DNA of 64,000 bases from Elusimicrobiota bacterium (GTDB lineage Bacteria > Elusimicrobiota > Elusimicrobia > Elusimicrobiales > UBA9959): positions 1 through 64,000 of the forward strand of contig JAPLKI010000006.1 in assembly GCA_026388155.1 (NCBI GenBank). The letters are read 5' to 3'. Both the position numbers and the translations under genes were made by a program. A model generated the notes under the pieces. That model ran no database searches, had not been told where the DNA came from, and saw nothing but the letters and a program-made list of their open reading frames with translations. Shown piece after piece: positions 8,864 to 16,298 of this stretch. Position 1 is the first letter of the stretch, and each line of letters begins with the position of its first letter.

Positions 8864-9985
8864 CTATTTTTCAACAGCTTTCATGAAGGCGGGGTCTGAG
8901 TTCAGGCAGGCGGCGGGCAGGTCAAAACCGAGACCTTCGGACTCGCCGTATTCGGGGGCCGCGATGTCGGGGACAAGGCCGCTGCCTTCAAGCTCAAGGC
9001 CCGAAGGAGGGAACATTCTTGCCACGGTAAGCTTAAGGCCGCGGCCGTCCGAGAGGCGGAAAGTTTTCGTTATGGAAACATCTCCCGCGGTCGCGGAGCC
9101 GATTATTAAAGCGCCCGTCATTTCTTTCAGGGACGCGGCAAAGATCTCGGCCCTTGAAAGCGTATGCGAATCGGCCAGAACATGCATTTTCATGCCGGAG
9201 TAGGCTCCGGCTGCGCGCGGGGCGAAATCCCTGGTGTAGCCGGGATGGCGGGACACGGCTTTGAACAGGAGCTTTTTTCCGTCGGAAAAAAGACCCAGCG
9301 CGCCCGCAAGCTCCTCAAGCGAACCGCCAGAATTATGCCGCACGTCAAGCGTCAGCTCTTTTACGCCCGATTGCTCTAAAGAGGCGAGCTGTTTTTTCAG
9401 GAAAGCGGAGGCTTTCATTGAAAATGTCATTATTCTGACATAGCCGGTATTGGAACCGGGCGGCACAAAGCCCCATACATTGGGGTAAAGCCCGAAATCA
9501 CGCGTGAGTTTAACCTCGGAAGCACCCCCGCCCTTTTTTTCAAACCGGACCGAGAAGCCGCCGCCGGAGGAGCCGAAAAGCAGTCTGTTTACCTGCGCGT
9601 CGGAAAGGGAGGGAACTTCTTTCCCGTCAAGCGCGAGCAAGGCGTCACCTTCCCTTATCCCCGCCAAAAAAGCGCTTGAGCCCTCAAAAACCTTGGCCGC
9701 CAAAATTTTACCACCCGTCCTGAAAACCAAAAGCCCGCAGCCTGTATTTACAGGGGCCGGATAATCGCGCTCAGGCCTTTTTTTGGGATCTATTATAGCC
9801 GCACGGGGATCTATTTCCGCCAGCGCCGACATGCCCTCCCCGGCCAGAGAGCGCTGCAGCGCCGCAAAGTCCGTTTCGGCGTAGCTGTGCCTTTTGAATA
9901 TGTTCACTATTTCGTCAGGATTTAATTTATGGCTGCTGCAGCTTAAAAGGAATAAAAGCGGAAAAATAAAAAAAATCTTGCGCAT
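8864..9985 (-). CDS. S41-family (C-terminal processing protease-like) lipoprotein, probably catalytically altered
   Basis: The protein begins with a lipoprotein signal (MRKIFFIFPLLFLLSC, Cys16). A PDZ-like domain lies around residues 75-160 (FEGSSAFLAGIREGDALLALDG) and an S41 core at about 175-345. The nucleophile region reads DSHTLSRAEIF with Ser277. In CtpA proteases the catalytic Lys lies 25 residues after the Ser; that spacing holds for the CtpA in this window at 46 kb. Here residue 302 is Asp (TAGDVSITK), so the Ser/Lys dyad is broken unless Lys307 takes over. GGAGG lies 5 nt upstream of the ATG. It could be a substrate-binding pseudoprotease or a divergent active form. Confidence 0.8.
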   Translation of the reverse strand: MRKIFFIFPLLFLLSCSSHKLNPDEIVNIFKRHSYAETDFAALQRSLAGEGMSALAEIDPRAAIIDPKKRPERDYPAPVNTGCGLLVFRTGGKILAAKVFEGSSAFLAGIREGDALLALDGKEVPSLSDAQVNRLLFGSSGGGFSVRFEKKGGGASEVKLTRDFGLYPNVWGFVPPGSNTGYVRIMTFSMKASAFLKKQLASLEQSGVKELTLDVRHNSGGSLEELAGALGLFSDGKKLLFKAVSRHPGYTRDFAPRAAGAYSGMKMHVLADSHTLSRAEIFAASLKEMTGALIIGSATAGDVSITKTFRLSDGRGLKLTVARMFPPSGLELEGSGLVPDIAAPEYGESEGLGFDLPAACLNSDPAFMKAVEK

Positions 9986-10088
9986 CTTGCCTCCGGGGAT
10001 CAGGCTTATATTTTAGGAAATTAGCAGTTAGAATAAAACAACAATATACGGCGCCGAGACGGCGTCCGGATCAGTTTCTGAATTTTCC

Positions 10089-11339
10089 TTAGCTGATGGC
10101 CAAATCGCCTGGACAGGAACCCATCCCCGCCGGTGTACACATTTGGGCTTTGGGGTCCTCACAACCGAGTATCATGCCACTCTGACCATCATAAATCTGT
10201 TTCGTTCCGTCGGATTGCGGCACGATAGTATTGCCGTATTCATCCACTGTCCACGACAGATCCTGTGTAGCATTCGGGTCGGACATGACATTGAGATTAT
10301 CCGTGCCAGTGCCGGTGTCGCTCCCGATCTGGCTTGTCCCGCCGAATCCGCCGAACATCGGATTAAGCATGCCGTTCGACATATCCTTGGCCGCTTTTTT
10401 GGCCTGGTAATCCTTGTCTTCCTTGAGCGAGTCTTTGGTGGCCTCCTTGTCCAGATCGGGCTTATGCACATCGGAAACGCCGAGGGTTTTGGCCTCGGTG
10501 GCGTTTATGTCCTGGTCGCGCAGGAACTTGGGAATTGACTCCGGATTGACCTTGTCAAGTTTTGAGCGCATTTTATCATCATATTGCAGAGCCATCTCCT
10601 CCTCCGGGGCGGCGGTAAAACTTTTGGCTATCCAGGCACTGGCCGCATCCTGCGAAGCAAGCCGGGCTCCATAAAGGGAACTTTTGAAAGCGCTTTTAAG
10701 CGATTCCAGGACGGAGGTGCCGGGGCCTTTTTTGGGGGACTGGCCGTTAAGTGTTTTCCCGGTTGAGGCTATGGGAACGACGGACGGCTTTTCCGCATCG
10801 CTTTCATCGTTAAAGGCGGTGGATTGTGAGGTTTGGCCGCCTTTCATCCCTGCCAGAGCCGATCCTCTGGCCTGCAGCTTTGACTGCAAAGCGTTGGACT
10901 GACCTCCCCCCCAGTTGTACACAGCCGCGCCGCCTGACCGGACTGCCGAATTCCCGTCGCCCGCGGCCCCCCCCCGGCGCCCGCCGCCACCGGCGGCTCC
11001 TGCCCGGGCCAAAACAGTCTCAAGGCCGGCCTTTTCAGCCTTTTTGCCGGACTGTGCGGACATCTCTTCGTCGGAGGCGAAGAAATTGTCTTCCTTCTCC
11101 GAGGAAGAAAGGCCGCCGTAGCTTACGCTGTTGGCGGAAAGCGAATTATAGGTATCGCCGCCCACAAGTTTATGCGCCGCGCCTTTCATAGTGTTCCAGG
11201 CGTAAAAACCTCCAACCGCGAGAAATAGAAAAATAAAAGCGAAAGGCAGCCACCAAAAACTTTTATTCCCGGCGGACGAACCGCCAAAAATAGAAAAAAA
11301 ACCGCGTTTTTCGTCTTTGTCTTCATCTTCGGAAGCCAT
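10089..11339 (-). CDS. Unrecognised single-pass membrane protein with low-complexity periplasmic region
   Basis: I do not recognise a family. Residues 1-27 are charged and cytoplasmic (MASEDEDKDEKRG). One membrane helix follows (about 28-50, SFWWLPFAFIFLFLAVGGFY). The remaining roughly 360 residues are rich in Gly, Ala, Ser, Asp and Lys, with a Gly-Gly-Arg-Arg low-complexity patch at about 115-135. The C-terminus carries three Cys residues. GGAGG lies 6 nt before the ATG. It sits downstream of the TadE-like genes on the same strand, so a role in the pilus locus is possible but unsupported by motifs. Confidence 0.7.
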   Translation of the reverse strand: MASEDEDKDEKRGFFSIFGGSSAGNKSFWWLPFAFIFLFLAVGGFYAWNTMKGAAHKLVGGDTYNSLSANSVSYGGLSSSEKEDNFFASDEEMSAQSGKKAEKAGLETVLARAGAAGGGGRRGGAAGDGNSAVRSGGAAVYNWGGGQSNALQSKLQARGSALAGMKGGQTSQSTAFNDESDAEKPSVVPIASTGKTLNGQSPKKGPGTSVLESLKSAFKSSLYGARLASQDAASAWIAKSFTAAPEEEMALQYDDKMRSKLDKVNPESIPKFLRDQDINATEAKTLGVSDVHKPDLDKEATKDSLKEDKDYQAKKAAKDMSNGMLNPMFGGFGGTSQIGSDTGTGTDNLNVMSDPNATQDLSWTVDEYGNTIVPQSDGTKQIYDGQSGMILGCEDPKAQMCTPAGMGSCPGDLAIS

Positions 11340-11471
11340 AAATCCTCCAATTGAATTCTAAACTCTCAAAAAGAAAAACCTGGGTCTGGAGACTAATATT
11401 TTCTACTATCTCCAAGGCCCATCATTTGAAAATCTTATAGTATGTTATAGCAGACAAACCCGTACTTTTCA

Positions 11472-11586
11472 AGGGGTAGGAGCAGGGGATAGAGAATAGG
11501 GGCTGGGGGTTAGGGTTTTAGGGTTTAGGCGCAGAAATAAGGAACTCCTTCCCTAATCCTCTATCCTCTAGCCCCTCTCCTCTATC
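11472..11586. repeat. 7-bp-word element 2
   Basis: The left arm repeats words such as ATAGGGG and GTTAGGG. The core is AAGGAACTCCTT (11539-11550). The right arm carries the complementary words (CCTCTAT, CCTCTAG). It fills most of the gap between the 10.1 kb and 11.6 kb genes. Confidence 0.85.
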
Positions 11587-11589
11587 AAC

Positions 11590-12240
11590 CTATTTCAATC
11601 CGGGCAGAACGAATTGTATGGGCCTGTCGCGGTTAGGCACATATTTTATCACTTCAAGTTTTTTGCCGCCGGTACAGATGTAATCATAGCCGTCATTACA
11701 AGCCTGGCCGTAAGGATAGGCGCATACGGCCTGTTTCTGATACAGGCATAAAAGCTTTACTCTGGCGGGGTTGGTTTCCACCGTGAGCGTTACCACATTC
11801 CATACCTGTGTGCGTACAACATCCAGATTAAGCGACCGCAGGTTCAAAAACTGATACGCACCGCCTCTTTTCGTATCATCAAAGCCCATGTAGGTTTTAA
11901 CTTTTTTTTCTATATCCGGCTTGAGCGTGCCATTGTCCCAGGCGGCATAATCCGCGTTCAGGTGCGATTCAAGCTGCCAGCGCCTGGCCGCGTAATATGA
12001 GCCGATCTCCATTTTTTGCACCAGCACCAGAAGCGCGAAAATTTTGGCGGTGATAAAAACAATTATCATGAAAATCGGAAAAAGCAGCACAACTTCGGTC
12101 ATAGCCTGCCCTCGCCTGCGGCGAGGGCAGAGGGTATAGGGGCTAGGGGCTAGGGTAGAGCGAAAACGAGGAAAAGAATCGGACAAAGCGGCGACAAACC
12201 GCCTTTTAATACTTTTGATCACTCTGCTAAATCCCATCAT
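11590..12240 (-). CDS. TadE-like pseudopilin/pilus assembly protein
   Basis: After a 45-residue leader the protein reads RRRRGQAMTEVVLLFPIFM. This is the TadE class III prepilin pattern: basic residues, a Gly cleavage site, Glu at about +5, then one hydrophobic helix (about 49-72). The rest is a periplasmic domain of about 140 residues with two Cys pairs near the C-terminus. The leader segment LAPSPYTLCPRRRR is encoded by 7-bp words plus an 11-bp perfect hairpin (12106-12130). It lies downstream of the next TadE/G-like gene in the same orientation. TadE pseudopilins take part in Flp pilus assembly at the inner membrane. Confidence 0.8.
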   Translation of the reverse strand: MMGFSRVIKSIKRRFVAALSDSFPRFRSTLAPSPYTLCPRRRRGQAMTEVVLLFPIFMIIVFITAKIFALLVLVQKMEIGSYYAARRWQLESHLNADYAAWDNGTLKPDIEKKVKTYMGFDDTKRGGAYQFLNLRSLNLDVVRTQVWNVVTLTVETNPARVKLLCLYQKQAVCAYPYGQACNDGYDYICTGGKKLEVIKYVPNRDRPIQFVLPGLK

Positions 12241-12280
12241 ATTCTTCTCTCTACCCTAGCCCCTATACGCTATTCCCTCC
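12128..12280. repeat. 7-bp-word element 3, straddling the start of the TadE-like gene
   Basis: One arm (12128-12162, ATAGGGG/CTAGGGG words) lies inside the coding leader. The other (12248-12280, complementary CCCTAGC/CCCTATA words) lies before the start codon. The translated part ends up in the prepilin leader. Confidence 0.8.
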
Positions 12281-12287
12281 GGCTTTA

Positions 12288-13478
12288 TCAAGGATAAAGC
12301 CGTGTTTGATACTTCGGCGTTGGATTGGGCCAAACGCAGTTGTTTCCGTTTGAAAGAGCGGGGCACTGGCTGGCTATCCTGGCATGCACACAGGGACGGT
12401 TTACTCCATTACCCCTGCATGAGGCCAGGACATTGGGATCCTGATTAAAATCCACATTGAAATAATTTGAGGGCGCGGTCCAGCCCTGGTAAACCTGATA
12501 ACCATCCCCTATCGTTTTAAGCGCCGAAGCGGTAACGGCGGCCAGCTGGAAAAGACCGGGGGCGGGCATATTCATCGGAGGATCGGTGTGTCCTATATAA
12601 TACGGCGGCAGACCGCTTTGAGGCACTTTGGCGTAAAAATCTATCTTGTCTATGTAGTACATGGCCATGCTATGGGGCCTTGTGAGTTTATTGGCCCTGT
12701 AGCCGCCGGGGCTGGCTATGCCCTCATCGCCGCAAGACTGGGGGCTATCCGTGCATTCTTTGGTGTTTGCGTTCAGGTAAAACGATTTACGGAAAAAATT
12801 AAAGTTCTCGGTCAGCCGTTCAAACACCGTCATCTGGGATTCTTCCACTTGGCCGAGCAGGGTGTAAACCTGGGCGTAAAACCTGTAAACGCCGGAAGCC
12901 GGGTCCCAGAAAATATAGATCTTTGTGCCCTGCTCTTTCGTGATAAGGGTAAACAGGCTCGCCACTGAGGGCGGGTTGTTATTTATGCCGGAGCGATGGG
13001 TGTCGTCGAATTCAATTTGCCATTTTTTCATGCTGTCCAGGGCTTGTGCGGGCTGCCCCTCGATGTCATTTATATACTTCGGGAAAGCGCCGGCCGCATA
13101 AAGCATGTCGTATGGGCAAACCTGGCCCGACCCGTCGGTTTTCTGCAAATAGTCGCTTGGCGGGCACTCGTAGGCCTCTTTGAAGATGCGGTAAGGGAAA
13201 GCGCCGTTTACATAAGCGGAACGGTTCAACAGATTCGTATAGTCACCCATCTGTATGAAAGCGGCGGAATCCACAGCGAACTGCTGGCGGATCTTTTCCC
13301 GAGAAATTTTGGTGGTTTCAAAAATCAGATAAACGAACAGAAGCAGGGAAGGGATGACAAGCAGGGAAGGGATTAAGATCTGCCCCCGCCGCGCGGAGGC
13401 GCGGTGCCATAGGCCACAAGAACGCCATAAGCCGTAGGCCGCACGCTTTAAGCTTTTTATGGTTTCAGGCAATTTCAT
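12288..13478 (-). CDS. TadE/TadG-like pilus assembly protein
   Basis: The N-terminal leader contains AAYGLWRSCGLWHRAS, encoded by 7-bp repeats. Then comes ARRGQILIPSLLVIPSLLLFVYLIFETTK, a basic Gly-containing processing site followed by one membrane helix. The remaining roughly 330 residues are periplasmic, with no recognised enzyme motif. The length and architecture fit the TadG/TadE-like minor pilins of Tad loci. The in-frame ATG at 13478 is chosen; another lies two codons upstream at 13484. It is followed by a second TadE-like gene and preceded by a pilin-like gene. Confidence 0.7.
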   Translation of the reverse strand: MKLPETIKSLKRAAYGLWRSCGLWHRASARRGQILIPSLLVIPSLLLFVYLIFETTKISREKIRQQFAVDSAAFIQMGDYTNLLNRSAYVNGAFPYRIFKEAYECPPSDYLQKTDGSGQVCPYDMLYAAGAFPKYINDIEGQPAQALDSMKKWQIEFDDTHRSGINNNPPSVASLFTLITKEQGTKIYIFWDPASGVYRFYAQVYTLLGQVEESQMTVFERLTENFNFFRKSFYLNANTKECTDSPQSCGDEGIASPGGYRANKLTRPHSMAMYYIDKIDFYAKVPQSGLPPYYIGHTDPPMNMPAPGLFQLAAVTASALKTIGDGYQVYQGWTAPSNYFNVDFNQDPNVLASCRGNGVNRPCVHARIASQCPALSNGNNCVWPNPTPKYQTRLYP

Positions 13479-13531
13479 ATGCATCTCAGAACCTTATCCG
13501 CCTATGGCTTATGGCATAAAGCCTATGGCCT
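13405..13531. repeat. 7-bp-word element 4, straddling the start of the TadE/G-like gene
   Basis: GCCATAA/GCCGTAG words at 13405-13453 lie inside the coding leader. Complementary GGCTTAT/GCCTATG words at 13497-13531 lie upstream. The coding arm is read in the direction that avoids stops (YGLW-type peptide). Confidence 0.8.
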
Positions 13532-13535
13532 GTTT

Positions 13536-13799
13536 TCACTTCGGCGTCCCGGCGCCGATTATCAAGCCTACCATGGTAAATATCCCGCCAAGTATTTTCT
13601 TATGGAACAAAATCCCCATCATCATGGCCATCGCCGCCACAACGGCCAGCATGAGCATATATTCTATCACGGTCTGGCCGCGCCGCAGCGTATAGGGGAT
13701 AGGGGCCAGGGGATAGGGCAGAGAATATATAAAAACCTCCGCCCTCCGGCGCATATGCCGGAAAAACTCCATGAATTTAGCTGAAGACATAGTTAACAT
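13536..13799 (-). CDS. Flp-type pilin-like protein
   Basis: This small protein has a leader ending LRRGQTVIEYMLMLAVVAA. Gly-Gln with Glu at +5 and Tyr next to it is the Flp class III prepilin signature. A single hydrophobic helix fills most of the mature part. The leader stretch YSLPYPLAPIPYTL is encoded by 7-bp words. The ATG at 13799 has AGGGGAAG upstream and is preferred over the TTG at 13805. It belongs to the second pilus block with the two TadE-like genes. Confidence 0.8.
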   Translation of the reverse strand: MLTMSSAKFMEFFRHMRRRAEVFIYSLPYPLAPIPYTLRRGQTVIEYMLMLAVVAAMAMMMGILFHKKILGGIFTMVGLIIGAGTPK

Positions 13800-13840
13800 T
13801 ATCAATTCTTCCCCTAATTTTGCTATTCGCCCTCTCCTAT
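13688..13840. repeat. 7-bp-word element 5, straddling the start of the Flp-like pilin
   Basis: GTATAGG/GGATAGG words at 13688-13728 encode part of the prepilin leader. A weaker complementary arm (about 13809-13840) precedes the gene. Confidence 0.75.
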
Positions 13841-13873
13841 GTTATAGCACCAAAAGGCGTGTTTTTCAAGGCT

Positions 13874-13975
13874 TAATAGAACAGCGAATAGCGATTAGTG
13901 AATAGCGAATAGCGTTTGGAGTTCCCGAAACAAACTATGTGCTTCGCTCTATGCGCTATTTACTATCGCTTCGCA
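13874..13975. repeat. 7-bp-word element 6
   Basis: The left arm has GCGAATA and GCGATTA words. The core is TTTGGAGTTCCC (13915-13926), and the right arm is degenerate (CGCTATT, CTATCGC). Confidence 0.8.
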
Positions 13976-14044
13976 CCATCTACTTTGCACTAAAATTATA
14001 GGACTTTAATGTTACGTTATTGTTGATGTCCACGCGCAATAAGA

Positions 14045-14080
14045 AGGCGGTTAGTTCCTAGCTGCAGGAACTAACCGCCT
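14045..14080. terminator. 15-bp perfect hairpin downstream of the LuxR-type regulator
   Basis: AGGCGGTTAGTTCCT (14045-14059) is perfectly inverted at 14066-14080 around a 6-nt loop. It follows the stop of the 14.2 kb gene in its direction of transcription. There is no clear T-tract, so termination is inferred. The central GTTCCT/AGGAAC resembles the core of the 7-bp-word elements. Confidence 0.55.
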
Positions 14081-14172
14081 CTTAAAAGATGAGGTGACCG
14101 GGTTTGGGGGAAGTCGTTCCTTATTTCTTCACCCTCTACCCTAACCCCTCTACCCTTTCTTGCCCCGCTGTT

Positions 14173-14847
14173 TTAGCGGCCGTCCTCCGCCGAGATAAGT
14201 CCCTTTTCAATGGCCTTTACCACGGCTTCTGTCCTGTTATTGACGCCCAGCTTCTGGAAGACGCTGTTTAAGTGGTTTTTTATTGTCTTCACGCTGCAAC
14301 CGAGCTGCTGCGCTATTTCCTTGTTTGACTGGCCTTTGCCGAGCAGAGCCATCACCTTTATTTCGGTGGCGGTAAGAGAATCTGGCGCGCCCTCGTAGCC
14401 TGGAGTGCCCATCTGCCGGAGTCCCGCGATAAGCTTGCCCATTATGGGCTGGGGGATCATAACGCCTTCGCTGTTGAAAGTGGTCAAAGCGTGAACCAGC
14501 TCGGAAGCCGGCAGCATCTTTGAGAGATAGCCGTTGGCGCCCGCCTGTATGGCCTCGGTGATGTGGGCTTCGTCTTCATAACTGGACAGGATAAGCACAT
14601 TCGTATTCGGGCATTCCTTGTGGATAATGCGGGTGGCGGCCATGCCGTCCATTTGCGGCAGCTTGATATCCATTAAAATCACATCGGGCTTGAGTTTTTT
14701 TGCGAGAGCCACCACTTCGGGCCCGGTTGTGGCTTCCCCCACTACTGAAATCCCTTTTTGATCTTCAAGCAAATCTTTGATTCCTTCCCTGAAAAGGGTC
14801 TGGTCGTCGGCTATGAGCACGGTTACTATTTTTTTTGCAGTTGGCAT
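14173..14847 (-). CDS. NarL/FixJ-type response regulator
   Basis: A receiver domain (residues about 8-125) has the acidic pair Asp14/Asp15, the phosphoacceptor Asp60 (VILMDIKLPQMDG) and Lys110 (GYLSK). A LuxR-type helix-turn-helix follows at about 157-215 (LTATEIKVMALLGKGQSNKE, then VKTIKNHLNSVF). It should bind DNA when phosphorylated by a histidine kinase. AAGGAGA lies 7 nt before the ATG. It is the last gene of the signalling island and lies just upstream of the pilin-like/TadE-like block, so it is a good candidate for controlling those genes (inference). Confidence 0.92.
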   Translation of the reverse strand: MPTAKKIVTVLIADDQTLFREGIKDLLEDQKGISVVGEATTGPEVVALAKKLKPDVILMDIKLPQMDGMAATRIIHKECPNTNVLILSSYEDEAHITEAIQAGANGYLSKMLPASELVHALTTFNSEGVMIPQPIMGKLIAGLRQMGTPGYEGAPDSLTATEIKVMALLGKGQSNKEIAQQLGCSVKTIKNHLNSVFQKLGVNNRTEAVVKAIEKGLISAEDGR

Positions 14848-14870
14848 AACTAGTCTCCTTTAGGTTGTTT

Positions 14871-15008
14871 AGGCTGAAGGCTGAAGGCTGAGCAATTGCT
14901 TTAAGCCGTATGCCATAAGCCGTAAGCTGTAAGGGAACCCTTAAGGGCTTATTTTGTATCCGCCTATGGCTTAAAGCCTACGGCATATGGCTATTTATCA
15001 GCCTATCC
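14871..15008. repeat. 7-bp-word element 7
   Basis: AGGCTGA words are followed by GCCATAA/GCCGTAA words, then a core-like AAGGGAACCCTTAAGGG. The right arm carries GGCTTAA/GGCATAT words. It is a composite of two word types between the regulator and hybrid-kinase genes. Confidence 0.8.
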
Positions 15009-15019
15009 ACCTGAACGAC

Positions 15020-16189
15020 TTACTGGTTTTTCTCTACCCCCTCCTCCTCTTTTGGAATTGCCGGGGGGGGCTCCTTGGCGAAAGGTATGGTGAATTTGAA
15101 AGCCGAGCCCTTACCCACGCCTCCGCTTTCCACCCAGATCTTTCCGTCGTGGGTGTGCACTATTTCTCTCGCGATGGAAAGACCAAGTCCCAGGCGGCCG
15201 TGCGGCGACTTGCCGCCCGCCGGCTGGTAAAAACTCTGAAAAAGTTTCGGCAGTTCCACGGGATCTATTCCCTCGCCGGTGTCTTCTACTGAAACGCAAA
15301 CGGCGTCCTCAAGAGGATCGACGTGCACCGTTATTTTGCCGCCGCGCTGTGTGTGGCGGACCGCGTTTTCAAGCAGGTTTAAAAGCACCTGCGTTATGCG
15401 GCGCTTATCGGCGCAGACCATCCGAAGCCCCTTAGCGGCAAGCTGGGTTCCCACCTCTATGTTTTTCTGCGAGGCCCGCGCCTTCGGACCGACCACGATC
15501 TCATCCACCATTTTATCCATTTCAAAATAATTCTTTTCCAGCCTGAATTTGCCCTGTTCTATGGAGGCCCAATCCACCAGGTCCCCTATCAGGCGGGAGA
15601 TCTGCACTATGCTGGTGTTGATAAAGTCCATTTTCTTTTTCTGGTCTTCATTGGGTTTGATGGTGGAAGCCAGCATCTCAAAGCTTATTTGCAGGGTCAT
15701 CAGAGAATTTGACAGGTCATGCGAGGCCATGGACATGAATTTGGATTTCATGTTATTTAAGCGGTCAAGCTCGCAGTTATTATTCTTGAGCGAGTCCATA
15801 AGGCGCTTGTTTTCCTGCTCAAGGTAAAGCTTTTCCTCGGCCTTTTTTATGGCGCGGCGCAGGTAATTGAAATCCACCGGCTTTATAAGGAAGTCGTAAA
15901 CGGATTCCTGTATGGCGCGCACCGCCGTATCAAGCGAGGCGTGGGCGGTCATCATCAGTATCTGGCTGTCGGTATTTAATTTGCGGATGTCTTTTATCAC
16001 TTCTATGCCGGTTTTGTCGGTGAGGTTGAAATCCATCAGTATGACATGAAAAAAATCGGACACCACCATTTTCATGGCGTCGGCGCCGCTGGCGGCCTCA
16101 AAAACCTTGTAGCCCTCCATTTCAAGAAGATCGCGCAGGGTCTCCCGCAGGTGGGCGTCGTCGTCAACAATTAAAATTTTGCTTTCCAT
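15020..16189 (-). CDS. Hybrid receiver-histidine kinase
   Basis: An N-terminal receiver (1-120) has Asp9-Asp11, phosphoacceptor Asp53 (VILMDFNLTDKTG) and Lys103 (FLIKPVDF). A coiled-coil linker leads to a HisKA domain with His157 (MSMASHDLSNSL). The HATPase domain follows (NLLENAVRHT, DTGEGID, GRLGLGLSIA). It is cytoplasmic, with no membrane segment. The receiver comes first, as in kinases that relay a signal from another kinase. The neighbouring membrane kinase at 16.3-18.2 kb is the obvious partner. No good ribosome site precedes the ATG. Confidence 0.92.
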   Translation of the reverse strand: MESKILIVDDDAHLRETLRDLLEMEGYKVFEAASGADAMKMVVSDFFHVILMDFNLTDKTGIEVIKDIRKLNTDSQILMMTAHASLDTAVRAIQESVYDFLIKPVDFNYLRRAIKKAEEKLYLEQENKRLMDSLKNNNCELDRLNNMKSKFMSMASHDLSNSLMTLQISFEMLASTIKPNEDQKKKMDFINTSIVQISRLIGDLVDWASIEQGKFRLEKNYFEMDKMVDEIVVGPKARASQKNIEVGTQLAAKGLRMVCADKRRITQVLLNLLENAVRHTQRGGKITVHVDPLEDAVCVSVEDTGEGIDPVELPKLFQSFYQPAGGKSPHGRLGLGLSIAREIVHTHDGKIWVESGGVGKGSAFKFTIPFAKEPPPAIPKEEEGVEKNQ

Positions 16190-16197
16190 ATAAAAGA

Positions 16198-16287
16198 CAG
16201 CGAATAGCGGATAGGGGTTAGAGAATAGGGAAAGAGCGGGGACTTTATACTCGCTGTCCGCTATTCCCTATCCGCTATTCGCTACTG
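16198..16287. repeat. 7-bp-word element 8
   Basis: GCGAATA, GCGGATA and GGGGTTA words on the left face complementary CCGCTAT/TCGCTAT words on the right. The central core is degenerate. Confidence 0.85.
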
Positions 16288-16298
16288 TAATTATATTG

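Larger units (their letters stand above)
13800..14172. other. Intergenic region with repeat arms and a 15-bp hairpin
   Basis: No gene is seen. It contains element 6, the strong hairpin at 14045-14080, and a lone arm of CCCTAAC/CCCTCTA words (about 14127-14160) next to a GTTCCTT core remnant. It separates the second pilus block from the response-regulator gene. Confidence 0.7.
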
